64,000 bases of DNA from Pyrobaculum sp. 3827-6 (GCF_025641885.1 NZ_JAOTQN010000001.1:558001-622000); one strand, 5' to 3'; numbered from the stretch's first letter, positions 41,909-51,368 are shown. The notes: generated from the letters alone by a model not told the origin. Numbers and translations: made by a program.

Positions 41909-43078
41909 TTATAAATACTTTTCGGGGACTACGGCCGCCTCGGCCTCCCCCAGCACCGCCCCCTCAAGCCACGCAGTCCCCCGCTCAGCCGCCTCTCTAA
42001 ACACCTCCTCAAGCCGCCTAACGTCGCCCCCCTTGATGTGGTACTCCGCCAGCGTCATCGCCCTGTTGAGAGGACTCCTCCAGCTCACCCTCCAGAGGTA
42101 GTCGAAATACCTCAGCCTGTACGGCGGGGGCTCCCTAGGCTTAAGAGCAGACGCCACGGCTTTCCGTGCCTCCTCCAGCCCCCGCGCCGACTCCACCGCC
42201 ACCAAGAGAAAAGCCACGTCGCCAGCCACGTCGAAATCTACGTAGTAGGAGTAGGCCACGCCGGGATTCCTCACCACGTTGAACAGAATGGACTTAGTCC
42301 CCGCCTCTAGGTGGAAGGCGGCTCCGTGGAGCAGGGCGTAGGCCTCGGCCTGGCTCCCCACCGCTATACGCAACGCCGAGGCGTAGTACACGCCGTCCAC
42401 CTCCCTCTCCTCCACAACCCTCCCGGGGCCTGCCCCCGCAGTGGGCACGCCGCGCGCAGGCGCCTCTCCCTCAAGCCTTGAAAACAGCCTCCTCGCCGCC
42501 TCCACCGCCTCGCCCCCCACGCCGCCTGACAGCACCACCACCGTGTTGCCCGCCGTCAGCCACCTACGCTTGTGTTCAAGCAAGTCGGGCAGGGTAAGCG
42601 CCTCCACAGTCTCCGGGTAGCCGCCGACGGGGGCGCCCCAGTCGCTGTCGCCGAAAAGCGCCCTAAGCGCCAGCTCCCCCACCCTCTCAGAGGGATCCTC
42701 CCTCGTCTGCCTCAGCTCCGACAGCACGGCGGCCCTCTCCCTCTCCAAATCCTCCTCGGCATACCGCTCATTTGTGTACAGCCTATAGGCCAGCTCCACC
42801 AGGCCCGCCGCCGACTCCGAAATCCCCTCGAATGTAACCATAAGCGAGTCCCGCTGGGTATATGCGTTGTTGCCGCCCCCCAGCCGCTCAACAGCCTCAT
42901 CCACGTCGAAACCCGGCACTCTAAACAGCATATGCTCTAGGAGGTGCGTCACCCCCCTCTTCCCCCTCTCCTCATACAGCGACCCCACCCCCGCCGCCAC
43001 CACCACAGCGGCGAGAGGCGACTCGAACCTATCCACAACCAGCACAACGCCGTTCCCCAGCCTCTCCACACTCCGCAT
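41909..43078 (-). CDS. M16-family zinc peptidase (pitrilysin/processing peptidase-like)
   Basis: 389 residues. The inverted zinc motif HLLEH (45-49) is followed by the distal Glu in AVLSELRQT about 70 residues on, as in M16. A second inactive half (from about 190) ends with a substrate-binding pattern including GVAYSYYVDF. ATG 43078 has TTTTTATAG 25 nt upstream. A homodimeric single-repeat peptidase is likely; bacterial relatives degrade peptides. No tandem partner is seen. Confidence 0.87.
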   Translation of the reverse strand: MRSVERLGNGVVLVVDRFESPLAAVVVAAGVGSLYEERGKRGVTHLLEHMLFRVPGFDVDEAVERLGGGNNAYTQRDSLMVTFEGISESAAGLVELAYRLYTNERYAEEDLERERAAVLSELRQTREDPSERVGELALRALFGDSDWGAPVGGYPETVEALTLPDLLEHKRRWLTAGNTVVVLSGGVGGEAVEAARRLFSRLEGEAPARGVPTAGAGPGRVVEEREVDGVYYASALRIAVGSQAEAYALLHGAAFHLEAGTKSILFNVVRNPGVAYSYYVDFDVAGDVAFLLVAVESARGLEEARKAVASALKPREPPPYRLRYFDYLWRVSWRSPLNRAMTLAEYHIKGGDVRRLEEVFREAAERGTAWLEGAVLGEAEAAVVPEKYL

Positions 43079-43535
43079 GCCCCAACTCAACAAGCCCTAT
43101 AAAAAGACCCCCCTAGGAAGGCAGAACTCTCCCAACACCCAGCCCCGCCGCCCTCACCCACACCACCTCCGCGACCCATACGTGGTAGGGAATATGCGCT
43201 TAACAGCGGCCCCGCCATTTTCAAATATCTGAAACCAGGTCCTTAAGCCCTCGGGCGCCGCGGGTGGGTTTCTGCAGACGGCGCACCCGGCGTTCAAGAT
43301 ACACATCGCACACTCCGTTTTTTACGTTGTATCTCAGCCGCTATGTGCGAATCAGGAGTATGCAAACCATATATGTCCCGGCACAGCGGCGGGCATGGCG
43401 CCAAAATCTAAAACCCGGATCAACGGCGCGTGCGGCAGTGACGGCGGTGTTTACCGAATACAAAAGAGATCAGGATTATCAAACCTTACGAAACCCCATA
43501 TATTAATAGGATTAGCGATAATTAATTACACGGCC
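43079..43535. other. 457-nt stretch without a recognised gene
   Basis: Holds the M16 peptidase promoter at its left end and an increasingly AT-rich right end (TATATTAATAGG at about 43499-43510, ATAATTAATTA at 43518-43528) that probably includes the promoter of the 43536 gene. Short open frames on both strands are not convincing. I see no RNA gene or inverted repeat of note. Confidence 0.4.
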
Positions 43536-43991
43536 ATGAACCGGATAAAAATAGTATTATTGGTGGCAATACTGGCGGCGACTACCTTATTGAAATCGCA
43601 GAGTCTATCTATAACGGGATGTGATACTACAATGAAATATTACACATCCGAAAAATTTTATGGCCTTAGATATGGCACTCAATATGATAACTGGACAGAA
43701 ACTGTTAAGTCTACTCAATTCCGCTTATTAGATGCTGATATTTGTAAGATAAACTGGGTGGGCGCAGTGAATAATCCAGGTTGGAACGAGGATGCTAAGT
43801 CTACGTGGATATGGGGATATGGCTTCCTAGGGTTAGTTAAGCCAAGTGACTTGCAGTTCGCAAACCCCGGCGGCATCGCAGACGGTCATGCGTACTTCTG
43901 GAAACCTATCTATTGTGGGTTCTTTATATGTGGCTACGACTGGGACTACGCTTATTACGAGTTAAGATATAATTATTATAGTCTAGTATGA
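43536..43991 (+). CDS. Small secreted protein in an AT-rich patch
   Basis: 151 residues from ATG 43536. A signal peptide (IVLLVAILAATTLLKSQSL) is followed by an aromatic-rich extracytoplasmic domain (MKYYTSEKFYGLRYG, DAKSTWIWGYGF, YCGFFICGYDWDYAYYELRY). Codon use and base content are clearly more AT-rich than neighbours, which suggests recent acquisition. Its stop overlaps the next ATG (ATGA). Not recognised. Confidence 0.6.
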   Translation: MNRIKIVLLVAILAATTLLKSQSLSITGCDTTMKYYTSEKFYGLRYGTQYDNWTETVKSTQFRLLDADICKINWVGAVNNPGWNEDAKSTWIWGYGFLGLVKPSDLQFANPGGIADGHAYFWKPIYCGFFICGYDWDYAYYELRYNYYSLV

Positions 43992-44641
43992 TGCGGAAAT
44001 CTTGGCTGATATTAATCGCTGTAGCCGTTGTGATATTGCTTAGTGTTGGACTAACAATGTTTGCCACGTTTGCCAGTGAGAGGATCGATGTAAAGTTGCC
44101 GCCAAATTCAACCCACATAGCTATATGTCCGCTACAGTTTGTAAATGGTGGGCTAATGTTAGCGGGGGGGTGTGTCTCTGGCAATTTGACTGTGGTTGAG
44201 TTCCGTGCGGTGGGCGACGAGCTGGCGCTGAACTTCACTCTCTACGGCAGGGTAGGGGGGATTTACAAGAGGGGGAGCGAGTGGCCGAGGTTTATGACTC
44301 CGCTAGGAAGGGTGCCGGAGTACCGCGAGTTAGCCAAGAGGCTCCGTGTTAACGCATCGATATACCTAGTGGACAATGGCGTCCAGGGGGCGGGCGGGGG
44401 CTTTTCGCTAGGCGGATCTCCATACATAACCTCTTCCCTCATGATGGAACACACAGCTCTAGTCGTGGATAACAAGACGCTGATCGTGGTGGTTACGTTC
44501 AGAGCTTGGAGAGTTAACCAGCAGATACGGGGAAGCGTAGCTGAGTACGTCGAGCAACGCGATCGCCAGATGAGAGAGTCGCTTCACAAGGAGCATTTAA
44601 GAGACGTGGAGGAGGCTCTGAAGGCGCTTTTCAGGAGGTGA
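43988..44641 (+). CDS. Membrane-anchored surface protein, unknown
   Basis: 217 residues. An N-terminal TM (WLILIAVAVVILLSVGLTMF), then a beta-rich ectodomain with N-glycosylation-like sites (NSTH, NLTV, NFTL, NASI), and a helical charged C-terminus (EQRDRQMRESLHKEHLRDVEEALKAL). The start overlaps the preceding stop and its own stop overlaps the next start (GTGA). The three genes are one operon. Confidence 0.65.
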   Translation: MMRKSWLILIAVAVVILLSVGLTMFATFASERIDVKLPPNSTHIAICPLQFVNGGLMLAGGCVSGNLTVVEFRAVGDELALNFTLYGRVGGIYKRGSEWPRFMTPLGRVPEYRELAKRLRVNASIYLVDNGVQGAGGGFSLGGSPYITSSLMMEHTALVVDNKTLIVVVTFRAWRVNQQIRGSVAEYVEQRDRQMRESLHKEHLRDVEEALKALFRR

Positions 44642-45267
44642 GCTGTATCGACAACGTTTTTTACCTATGCTTTTTTCTTCAAGTGGGATTTGACTATCTC
44701 CGGGATGGCTTTCTCGCGCTTGTGATTAGCACACCTGTGCTCTTCTTCGTGGCTCTCGGCGTGCTCTACGCCGCGAGTCTTTCAGGTAAATACGTGGAGC
44801 TACCCAACGGCGTGAGATATAACCCGAGCGCAACGGCGGGGCTCGCCGCCGTCGCGTCTATAGGCGGCGTCGTCTTGACGTACGTCGTGTGGAATCTGTG
44901 GCGGGGGTATAGATCTGTGCTGAGAGACAAGTTGCCTGCCTACGGCCTAGTCTTCTTCCTCATCGGCTACGCCGCCTTCTTCAGCTTCATACCAGCGGCG
45001 ACGTCTGGCGATCTTGAACTTACAGTAGGCGTGTTGATAACCGGTGTAGCCCTCATATTCCTAGGCTACGTGTTGGCCTTCATCCTCGCGGCGTACCAGC
45101 TATACAAACAGACGGGCGAGAGCCTATTCCTCGCGGCGACTATCCTCTACGCCCTCTTCTTCATAGGCCTCGTCACTGCTTACATTGGCCACATACTCAT
45201 GTACCTCGGAGCCAGCCGGGCGGCAGAGCGCCGAAGCACACCCGCCGCGCCGCCCCCGCCGAGTTAG
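44638..45267 (+). CDS. Multi-pass membrane protein (DUF973-like)
   Basis: 209 residues with five TM helices, the third gene of the overlapping triplet. Layout and length resemble the crenarchaeal DUF973 family (repeated small/aromatic TMs, YGLVFFLIGYAAFFSF, LYALFFIGLVTAYIGHIL), but the match is tentative. The C-terminus is Pro/Ala-rich. It may hold the two anchored ectodomain proteins at the membrane. Confidence 0.6.
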   Translation: MSCIDNVFYLCFFLQVGFDYLRDGFLALVISTPVLFFVALGVLYAASLSGKYVELPNGVRYNPSATAGLAAVASIGGVVLTYVVWNLWRGYRSVLRDKLPAYGLVFFLIGYAAFFSFIPAATSGDLELTVGVLITGVALIFLGYVLAFILAAYQLYKQTGESLFLAATILYALFFIGLVTAYIGHILMYLGASRAAERRSTPAAPPPPS

Positions 45268-45304
45268 CCGACTCCAGAGCCCCAGCGTAGAGTGGCCTTG
45301 GCGT

Positions 45305-46810
45305 CTAGCGGATTTCCTCCCGGGCGTGGCGCCGTATGACGCGGGGGATTTTCTCCAGGAGGTCGGAGGCTGTTATGTGGAAGCCCAGCTCCGACGCCGC
45401 CTCCTCCCCAGCCAGCCCGTTGACAAAAGCCGCCACAGCCGCCGCCTCCAGGGGGTCGCCGGTCTTTGTGAGGAAGGCGGCGACGAGCCCGGTCAAGACG
45501 TCTCCGGTGCCGCCCACTGTCATGGCGGGGGTGCCCGTGGTGTTTATCTTCACGCGGGCTCCGTCGGACACCACGTCGTACCTCCCCTTCAGCAGAATCA
45601 CGCCCCCGATGGCCGCGGCCTGCTCTTTCACCACAGCTACCCGCTCTCTCAGCGTCTGGGGCGCCTCGGCTCCCGTAAGGGCCTTGAACTCGCCGGCGTG
45701 CGGCGTGTAGACCACCACGCTGGCGGCCCTCTCCCCCCTCAGCGCCTTCAACGCATCTGCGTCGACCACCAGCGGCTTCCTCCCGGCAAGCCGCCTAAAG
45801 ATCTCCCTCACCGCCTCCTGCGTTTCCTCCTCCACGCCCAGGCCGGGCCCCATGGCCACCACGTCGAACCTCTCCGCCAAAGCAACTACCTTATCCACGT
45901 GCCTCGGCGCCAGCCGGGGGCCCTCCAGCGGCACGGCGATGACGTCTGGGCTCATGGCCTTAGCCGCGTGGGCTACGGGCTCCGGCGCCGCCAGCACGGC
46001 GAGGTCCACGCCGGCCCTCAAGGCGGCCAGCGCCACGTAGACCGGGGCGCCGGAGTACTCCAGAGAGCCGCCTATAACCAAGACGCGGCCGTGATCGCCC
46101 TTCTTCGACTCGGCTCTACGGGAGAAGTTGAGGTATGCGAAGTCCCCCGGCCCCACCACCAGCTCCGCCTCGGGGGGTATCCCAATTGGCTCAACCACGA
46201 GCTCCCCCACGTAGCGCCCAGCCCCGGGGGCCAGGAGGCCCCTCTTGGCCTTGTGGAAAGTCACCGTGAGGGTCGCCCTCACGGCCTTGTCCCTTACCTC
46301 CCCCGTGTCGGGGTCGAGGCCGCTGGGGATGTCGACGGCCACCTTGGGGGCGCCGGCGGCGTTCATGAGCTCGATGGCGGTGGCGTGGAGCTCCCTCAAG
46401 GCGCCTCTAATCCCGGTGCCCAGCACCGCGTCTATAATCACGTCGGCCCAGAGAAACCAGTCCTGCACCGCCAGGAGCTCCAGGGGGGACTGCGCCACGG
46501 CCACCTCCACCCCCCACAGCCTCCTAACCGCGTGGTAGTTGATGCGGGCAAGCTCCTCCCTCGGCTCCCCCAGCGCCACCACCCTCACGGCCCTCCCCGC
46601 GGCGTGGAGATGCCTAGCCGCCACGTAGCCATCCCCCCCGTTGTCCCCCGTGCCGCAGACCGCCAAGATCCTCGACGCCTGGGGGAACCTCTTCAACACG
46701 TTACGCGCCACCGCGGCGCCTGCGTTCTCCATTAAGACGAGCCTCGGAACCCCTAGCCACTCCGCGTTTCTGTCAGCCACATACATCTCAAGAGAGGAAA
46801 TAGCCTCCAT
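45305..46810 (-). CDS. nnrD: Bifunctional NAD(P)HX epimerase/ADP-dependent dehydratase
   Basis: 501 residues repairing hydrated NAD(P)H. The N-terminal half is the epimerase (YjeF_N: CGTGDNGGDGYVAARHL, VDIPSGLDPDTG); the C-terminal half is the ribokinase-like dehydratase (GHGRVLVIGGS after an extended linker, YTPHAGEF, GTGDVLTG). The fusion is the common prokaryotic arrangement (Nnr). ATG 46810 gives EAISSLEMYVADRN, the expected epimerase start; the longer frame would add a hydrophobic stretch. A very long antisense open frame (45185-46735) is a GC artefact. Confidence 0.93.
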   Translation of the reverse strand: MEAISSLEMYVADRNAEWLGVPRLVLMENAGAAVARNVLKRFPQASRILAVCGTGDNGGDGYVAARHLHAAGRAVRVVALGEPREELARINYHAVRRLWGVEVAVAQSPLELLAVQDWFLWADVIIDAVLGTGIRGALRELHATAIELMNAAGAPKVAVDIPSGLDPDTGEVRDKAVRATLTVTFHKAKRGLLAPGAGRYVGELVVEPIGIPPEAELVVGPGDFAYLNFSRRAESKKGDHGRVLVIGGSLEYSGAPVYVALAALRAGVDLAVLAAPEPVAHAAKAMSPDVIAVPLEGPRLAPRHVDKVVALAERFDVVAMGPGLGVEEETQEAVREIFRRLAGRKPLVVDADALKALRGERAASVVVYTPHAGEFKALTGAEAPQTLRERVAVVKEQAAAIGGVILLKGRYDVVSDGARVKINTTGTPAMTVGGTGDVLTGLVAAFLTKTGDPLEAAAVAAFVNGLAGEEAASELGFHITASDLLEKIPRVIRRHAREEIR

Positions 46811-46902
46811 AGAGGCGAAAAACCACCCCAATATGAACATTATCAGCAACACCCAGCCGACTCTCCTCCTACATTAACTTAAATACAGCCGTAGATATAT
46901 AC

Positions 46903-47355
46903 GTGGCGTCTATCGACATAACAACTGTGTTAAGCGTTGTGACTAGCGTGGCGAGCTCCTCCGCGGCGTTAGCCTACTGGCTGGGAAGGAAATTTACAGA
47001 ACTCAACGCAAAAATGAGAGAGCTTGACGCAAGGCTTGAAAACCTTAGCAACGCCTTTATACAGTTTTCAGAAGTTCCCACGTTGACTCTGGAGGCGAAG
47101 GGCATTTTTACGGCAACCGAGGCCCTCCACTTGAAAAACGTCGTGAGGTCGCTCCTGCCAGCCCCCCGGAGCAGGTACTACACATGGGAGATCTACGAGA
47201 AGCCTAAAAACATCCTCGATAAAGATCTAGAGGAGTACACCATAGCCGATACAGAGGAGATAAATAGAATAGCCGATCTCATGGAAACGGAGGGGCGGGA
47301 GGAGGGGGCTTGTGGAGTACTCCTGGAAGTTGAGGTTCTTCGCTATGGTGGTTAA
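46903..47355 (+). CDS. Hypothetical protein with N-terminal TM and coiled coil
   Basis: 150 residues from GTG 46903, 24 nt after an ACTTAAATA box. One TM (about 8-26), a heptad segment (FTELNAKMRELDARLENLSNA), then a mixed C-terminal domain with TYTWEIYEK-like and VLLEVEVL strands, ending RYGG. Not recognised. Confidence 0.6.
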   Translation: MASIDITTVLSVVTSVASSSAALAYWLGRKFTELNAKMRELDARLENLSNAFIQFSEVPTLTLEAKGIFTATEALHLKNVVRSLLPAPRSRYYTWEIYEKPKNILDKDLEEYTIADTEEINRIADLMETEGREEGACGVLLEVEVLRYGG

Positions 47356-47417
47356 AGTGGTCTATATATACCCCAAGCTGGTGCGGAAGCCGCGGGGTCC
47401 ACAGCCGCGTGGCATGT

Positions 47418-47651
47418 CTAGCGCCTCCTTCGGTTGAGAAGCACCTCGCCAGTCTCCAGCCTTATCTCCACAATTCTGTGGAAGGGGATGTACTTCTCGC
47501 CGCCCTCCGTCCTCACCACCACGCCGTTGGCCCCCACCTCCACCACCTCGTCTGTAGAGCACACCTCCTCGCCCCCGGCGCCGCCCCGGCTGACGTACCA
47601 GAAGTAGCCCCTGGCCCCCGTCCACTTTAACCTGTTGAATATCTGCTTCAT
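47418..47651 (-). CDS. DUF504/UPF0248 family protein
   Basis: 77 residues from ATG 47651. KQIFNRLKWT at the start, then YFWYVSRGG, and KYIPFHRIVEIRLETGEVL match the archaeal DUF504 pattern: a small beta-barrel-like RNA- or nucleotide-associated protein of unknown function. An ATTAATATA box is 25 nt upstream, so the short start is used. Confidence 0.8.
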   Translation of the reverse strand: MKQIFNRLKWTGARGYFWYVSRGGAGGEEVCSTDEVVEVGANGVVVRTEGGEKYIPFHRIVEIRLETGEVLLNRRRR

Positions 47652-47929
47652 TGGGTTCCCCACGTATACGTTGAGGAGTATATTAATTTACACACAGCTA
47701 TTTTAAAAAGAGACGAGGGCTGATATATGGATCTAACGAAAAACATCTGGGTCAAAATCTTGAGAAAAAAGGAGAAGCCCTACGAGATAGAATACTTCTA
47801 GACCTAAGAAGGACATGCTCAAATGCGCCGGGGTAATAAGGAGGGCGGAATAGCTGAGGAAATTGCACTCTGTTTTACAACATAGCTGGCGTGCTTAAAG
47901 ATATTTTACTCAATTCCTCAGGTTGATAT

Positions 47930-48319
47930 GTGGATAGGGAGGCGGAAATGTGGTTTAGACAGGCAGAGCGTGATCTGAAAAAGGCCGAGAACGACCTCGT
48001 CACTGGAGACTGGGACTCGGCGGCGTTCTGGTCGCAACAAGCCGCTGAGAAGGCGCTGAAGGCCCTCCTCATTAAAGCTGGCGTCGCCTACAGAGGGCAC
48101 GAGTTGCTTGAGCTTGGGAGGGCGGTGAGGAGCGAGCTGGAGCTAGACATGTCGGAGATTGAGGAGGACCTTAGAGAGCTCACAATCCATTATGTAATTT
48201 CTAGATACCCAAACGCCGCAAACGCCGTGCCCTACGAGCTCTACGACGAGAGGAAGGCGAGGGAACTAGTGGAGAGGGCGAGGAGGGTGGTGGAATGGGT
48301 AAGGCGAAATCTGCGCTGA
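47930..48319 (+). CDS. HEPN domain protein (toxin of second HEPN-MNT pair)
   Basis: 129 residues: MWFRQAERDLKKAENDL, AAFWSQQAAEKALKALL, YVISRYPNAANAVPYE. Same family as the protein at 5.9 kb. GTG start. It overlaps the MNT gene by 25 nt in the same order. Putative RNase silenced by its nucleotidyltransferase partner. Confidence 0.87.
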   Translation: MDREAEMWFRQAERDLKKAENDLVTGDWDSAAFWSQQAAEKALKALLIKAGVAYRGHELLELGRAVRSELELDMSEIEEDLRELTIHYVISRYPNAANAVPYELYDERKARELVERARRVVEWVRRNLR

Positions 48320-48648
48320 AGTCGCAAGAGGAGGCGCTGGCAAGGGCTAGGGCAGTTGTGGAGAAGGCCGCTTCTATCTGCGCGGAGAGGGGGTGGAGGC
48401 TAGCCGGGGCTTATCTCGTGGGGAGCAGAGCCAGGGGGGACTACACCGCCGACAGCGACGTAGATCTTGTCTTGGTGGTAGAGGGCGTGAAGGGTCTAAA
48501 CGCTCTGGAGAGGCTTGAGGCCTTTAAAGAAGCCCTCGCCCCCGGCGTTGAGATTAGGGTATACACGCCAGAGGAGTGGATGGGGAATGGCGTCTGGATG
48601 CGGAGCTTGCGGAAAGAGGCCAAGCCGCTTTGGGACAGCTTTAAATAG
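48295..48648 (+). CDS. MNT-type nucleotidyltransferase (antitoxin of second pair)
   Basis: 117 residues with VGSRARGDYTADSDVDLVLVV: the GS and DxD motifs are intact. The N-terminus is a charged helix (SQEEALARARAVVEKAA). The start is within the end of the HEPN gene. Expected to adenylylate the HEPN toxin. Confidence 0.87.
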   Translation: MGKAKSALKSQEEALARARAVVEKAASICAERGWRLAGAYLVGSRARGDYTADSDVDLVLVVEGVKGLNALERLEAFKEALAPGVEIRVYTPEEWMGNGVWMRSLRKEAKPLWDSFK

Positions 48649-48666
48649 TACCTGCATCTATTCGCC

Positions 48667-49824
48667 ATGGCGAGGATTGCCCGCTACTACCGCGAGTATG
48701 GGGTGAGGCTTGTGAGGGGTTTTATGCAGTACGTCTGGGACGACGGGGGGAGGCGCTATGTAGACTGCAACACTAACCACGGCGTGGTTTTCCTCGGCCA
48801 CGCCAACCCCAAAATCGTCGAGGCCGTGAAGAGGCAAGCAGAGGAGGTGTGGGCAGTCTCTCTCAACTTCCAGACCCCGGCCCGGGAGCGCTTCATCGAG
48901 GAGTTCTCCAAACTGCTCCCGGCCAAATTCGGCACGGTCTTCCTCCAAAACACCGGCACGGAGGCGGTGGAGGTCGCCATTAAAATAGCCAAGAAGATAA
49001 CCAGGAGGCCCACTATTGTGGCCTTCACCAACAGCTTCCACGGCAGAACCATGGCCTCCCTATCCATCACCTGGAACGAGAAGTATAGAAAGGCCTTCGA
49101 GCCCCTATACCCCCACGTGAGGTTCGGCAAATTCAACGTCACCACCGAGGTGGAGAAGGTGGTGGGCGAAGACACTTGCTGCGTCGTGGTGGAGCCCATA
49201 CAGGGAGAGGGCGGCGTCAACCCAGCCACCCCCGACTTCCTCAAGGCGCTGAGAGAGGAGGCGTCGAGAAAAGGCGCCCTCCTCATAATAGACGAGGTGC
49301 AGACGGGCTTCGGCAGGACGGGCGCCGTCTGGGCCTTCCAGAAATACGGAGTAGAGCCCGACATATTCACCGCGGGCAAGCCGGTCGCCGGCGGCCTCCC
49401 CATAGGCCTGGCGGTGGCCAGGGAGGAGTACGGAGACGTCTTCGACCCCGGGGAGCACGGCTCCACCTTCGCCGGAAACGCCGTGGTGATGGCCGCGGCG
49501 GCCGCCGCCTCCAAGCTACTCCGCGAAGAGGACGTCCCCGCCAGGGCCGAGAGGGCGGGGGCGGAGCTGGCGAAGGCTCTGTCAGAGACGGGGTCCCGGC
49601 TGGCGGTGAGGGTCAAGGGCATGGGCCTCATGCTTGGCCTCGAGCTGAGGGTAAAGGCGGACCAGTTCCTACAGCCCCTCCTCCAGCGCGGCGTCCTAGC
49701 CCTCACCGCAGGGGTAAACACCCTCCGGTTCCTGCCCCCCTATATGATCACCAGGGAGGACGTGGAGGTGGTGCAGGCCGCGGTGGCGGAGGCGCTGAAG
49801 GGGGCTGAGGCGGCGCAACAGTAG
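48667..49824 (+). CDS. lysJ: Class III aminotransferase (LysJ/ArgD-like)
   Basis: 385 residues of a PLP aminotransferase. QNTGTEAVEVAIK binds the PLP phosphate, SFHGRTMASLS, IIDEVQTGFGRTG with the PLP-ring Asp, and FTAGKPVAGGLPIG with the Schiff-base Lys. In Pyrobaculum the LysW-dependent pathway uses one such enzyme for lysine and probably arginine; ornithine or 4-aminobutyrate aminotransferase is the alternative. No lys/arg neighbours are present, so the name is tentative. ATG 48667 has CTTTAAATAG 25 nt upstream. Confidence 0.82.
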   Translation: MARIARYYREYGVRLVRGFMQYVWDDGGRRYVDCNTNHGVVFLGHANPKIVEAVKRQAEEVWAVSLNFQTPARERFIEEFSKLLPAKFGTVFLQNTGTEAVEVAIKIAKKITRRPTIVAFTNSFHGRTMASLSITWNEKYRKAFEPLYPHVRFGKFNVTTEVEKVVGEDTCCVVVEPIQGEGGVNPATPDFLKALREEASRKGALLIIDEVQTGFGRTGAVWAFQKYGVEPDIFTAGKPVAGGLPIGLAVAREEYGDVFDPGEHGSTFAGNAVVMAAAAAASKLLREEDVPARAERAGAELAKALSETGSRLAVRVKGMGLMLGLELRVKADQFLQPLLQRGVLALTAGVNTLRFLPPYMITREDVEVVQAAVAEALKGAEAAQQ

Positions 49825-50919
49825 CTACCGCCGCCCCGCCAGCTTGTCTAGGGCGGTGAAGAAGAGGTCAAGCGCCTCCCTCAGCTTCTTTTCGTCGGCC
49901 CAGCCGAGGCCGACCCTCAGGTAGCCCGGCATCTCGAAACACTCGCCAGGGTTCACCAAGACCTCGGTCTCGTCGAAGATCTCCTCCGCCAGCTTCATAG
50001 TGTCGCCGCCGACGTATATATACGCGAAGGCGGCCGACTTTGTATTCCACCACTTGACGTAGCTCCTCCCAGCCACGTAGCTCTGGAAAATGGCAAAGTT
50101 CCTACGGACAATCTCCCTCGCCCTCCTCACAAAGAAATCCCTCTTCTCCAACACTCCCACCGCCAGGCGCTGGTCCAGCACAGGCGGCGAGATAGTGGTG
50201 TAGTCCTTCACAGACCACGCCTTGTCAACCACCTCCCTCGGCCCCACAACCCAGCCAATCCTAAGCCCCGCCAAGCCGTAGACCTTCGACAGAGACCCCG
50301 TGACGACCGCCCTCTCGTACCGCCCAGCGAAGGTGGGGGACTCGGCGCCCTCGTGCTCAAGCCCCCTATACACCTCATCCACCACGAGGTAGGCCCCGGC
50401 GTCGCGTGCAAGGTCAAGCAACGCCCTCCTCTCCTCCTCGGAGAGGTAGTACCCAGTGGGGTTGTTTGGGTTGGTTACGAAAACCGCCCTCACCCCCCGC
50501 CTCACCTTCTCCTTGAGCGCCTCCACGTCGAGGCCGGAGCCGTACTTTATCCACACCTTCTCCACCCGGGCGCCGAGAGCCCGCAGTACGCCGGGGATCT
50601 GCATATACGTCGGCATAACCACCACCGCCACGTCCCCGGGCCCCATAAGCGCGGCGGTGGAGACAAAATTCGCCTCGGCCCCACCTGCCGTCACCATAAC
50701 CTCCTCGGCGTCGACGCCGTGGATCCCAGCGATGGCCGACCTAAGCTCCGGCAGGCCCTTCGTCATGCCGTACCCCAGCTCAACCCTCTCCGGGAAGCCT
50801 ACCACCTCTATCAACTCCCTGAGGGTCAGGGGCTCAACCCCGCTCTCCGAGAGGTTGTACCGCGCCCTCCAGTCCCTAAGAGACTGCCACCTCTCGAGAC
50901 AGAACTCTGGGAAAATCAC
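49825..50919 (-). CDS. Class I/II aminotransferase
   Basis: 364 residues. TAGGAEANF (PLP phosphate cup), NPNNPTGY, VVDEVYRG with the PLP Asp-Tyr, and VTGSLSKVYGLAGLRIGW with the Schiff-base Lys. GTG 50919 overlaps the TGA of the VKOR gene (GTGA), so translation is coupled and the longer frame is not used. Fits the aspartate/valine-pyruvate aminotransferase group; substrate unclear. Linkage to a disulfide enzyme gives no hint of function. Confidence 0.87.
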   Translation of the reverse strand: MIFPEFCLERWQSLRDWRARYNLSESGVEPLTLRELIEVVGFPERVELGYGMTKGLPELRSAIAGIHGVDAEEVMVTAGGAEANFVSTAALMGPGDVAVVVMPTYMQIPGVLRALGARVEKVWIKYGSGLDVEALKEKVRRGVRAVFVTNPNNPTGYYLSEEERRALLDLARDAGAYLVVDEVYRGLEHEGAESPTFAGRYERAVVTGSLSKVYGLAGLRIGWVVGPREVVDKAWSVKDYTTISPPVLDQRLAVGVLEKRDFFVRRAREIVRRNFAIFQSYVAGRSYVKWWNTKSAAFAYIYVGGDTMKLAEEIFDETEVLVNPGECFEMPGYLRVGLGWADEKKLREALDLFFTALDKLAGRR

Positions 50920-51368
50920 CTTATTAGCGGAGACACCCTCCTTAAAAATATGGTAATAACCACGAAGTCGGCGACGATGAAAATGTGCATGATGGTGCAG
51001 TAGATGCAGATGGCCTTCAGCACGGCGAACTCCAGATAGAGTAGGTAGGGCAGAAGCGCAAGGCCCAGGAGGCGCCACCAGAAGATAAAGCGCGCCGCCC
51101 TCCTCTCCAAGGTGCGGTACAGCCAAAGCGCCGCGGCGATATTAACCACAAACCACACAGCCGCCGCCACGTCCAGAGGCACCGGGCCGATGTAGGCGTA
51201 CTCGCTCTTCAACACCCTCACACAGTCGGCGGTGACCCCCGGCAGAACCTCGCCCACGTAGCAACCTGGCGGCAACTGCCCAAGGAGGTAGAAGAGGTAG
51301 ACCACCAGAAGAGACGCCGCCAGCCCCCCGGCCGAAAACACCACCAGCAGAGGCAACCAGACGTTCAC
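50916..51368 (-). CDS. Vitamin K epoxide reductase (VKOR) family thiol oxidase
   Basis: 150 residues, four TM helices. The redox CIYC (Cys121/Cys124) is at the start of the last TM, and the loop cysteines GCYVGE and ADCVRV form the second pair. VKOR reoxidises a thioredoxin-like partner with quinone. Hyperthermophilic crenarchaea use it for protein disulfides, including cytoplasmic ones. GTG 51368 has GTTTTATAAACC 25 nt upstream. The pilus subunits nearby carry cysteines that could be clients; this is inference. Confidence 0.88.
   Translation of the reverse strand: MNVWLPLLVVFSAGGLAASLLVVYLFYLLGQLPPGCYVGEVLPGVTADCVRVLKSEYAYIGPVPLDVAAAVWFVVNIAAALWLYRTLERRAARFIFWWRLLGLALLPYLLYLEFAVLKAICIYCTIMHIFIVADFVVITIFLRRVSPLIR

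Noticed and set aside
45185-46735. Plus-strand open frame of 516 codons
   Set aside because: Exactly antisense to nnrD/nnrE; its His/Pro/Gly/Arg-rich composition is the usual shadow of a GC-rich gene.
47727-47801. 24-codon frame MDLTKNIWVKIL...
   Set aside because: No promoter at the right distance or known match; too short to support. The 47652-47929 gap otherwise shows nothing.
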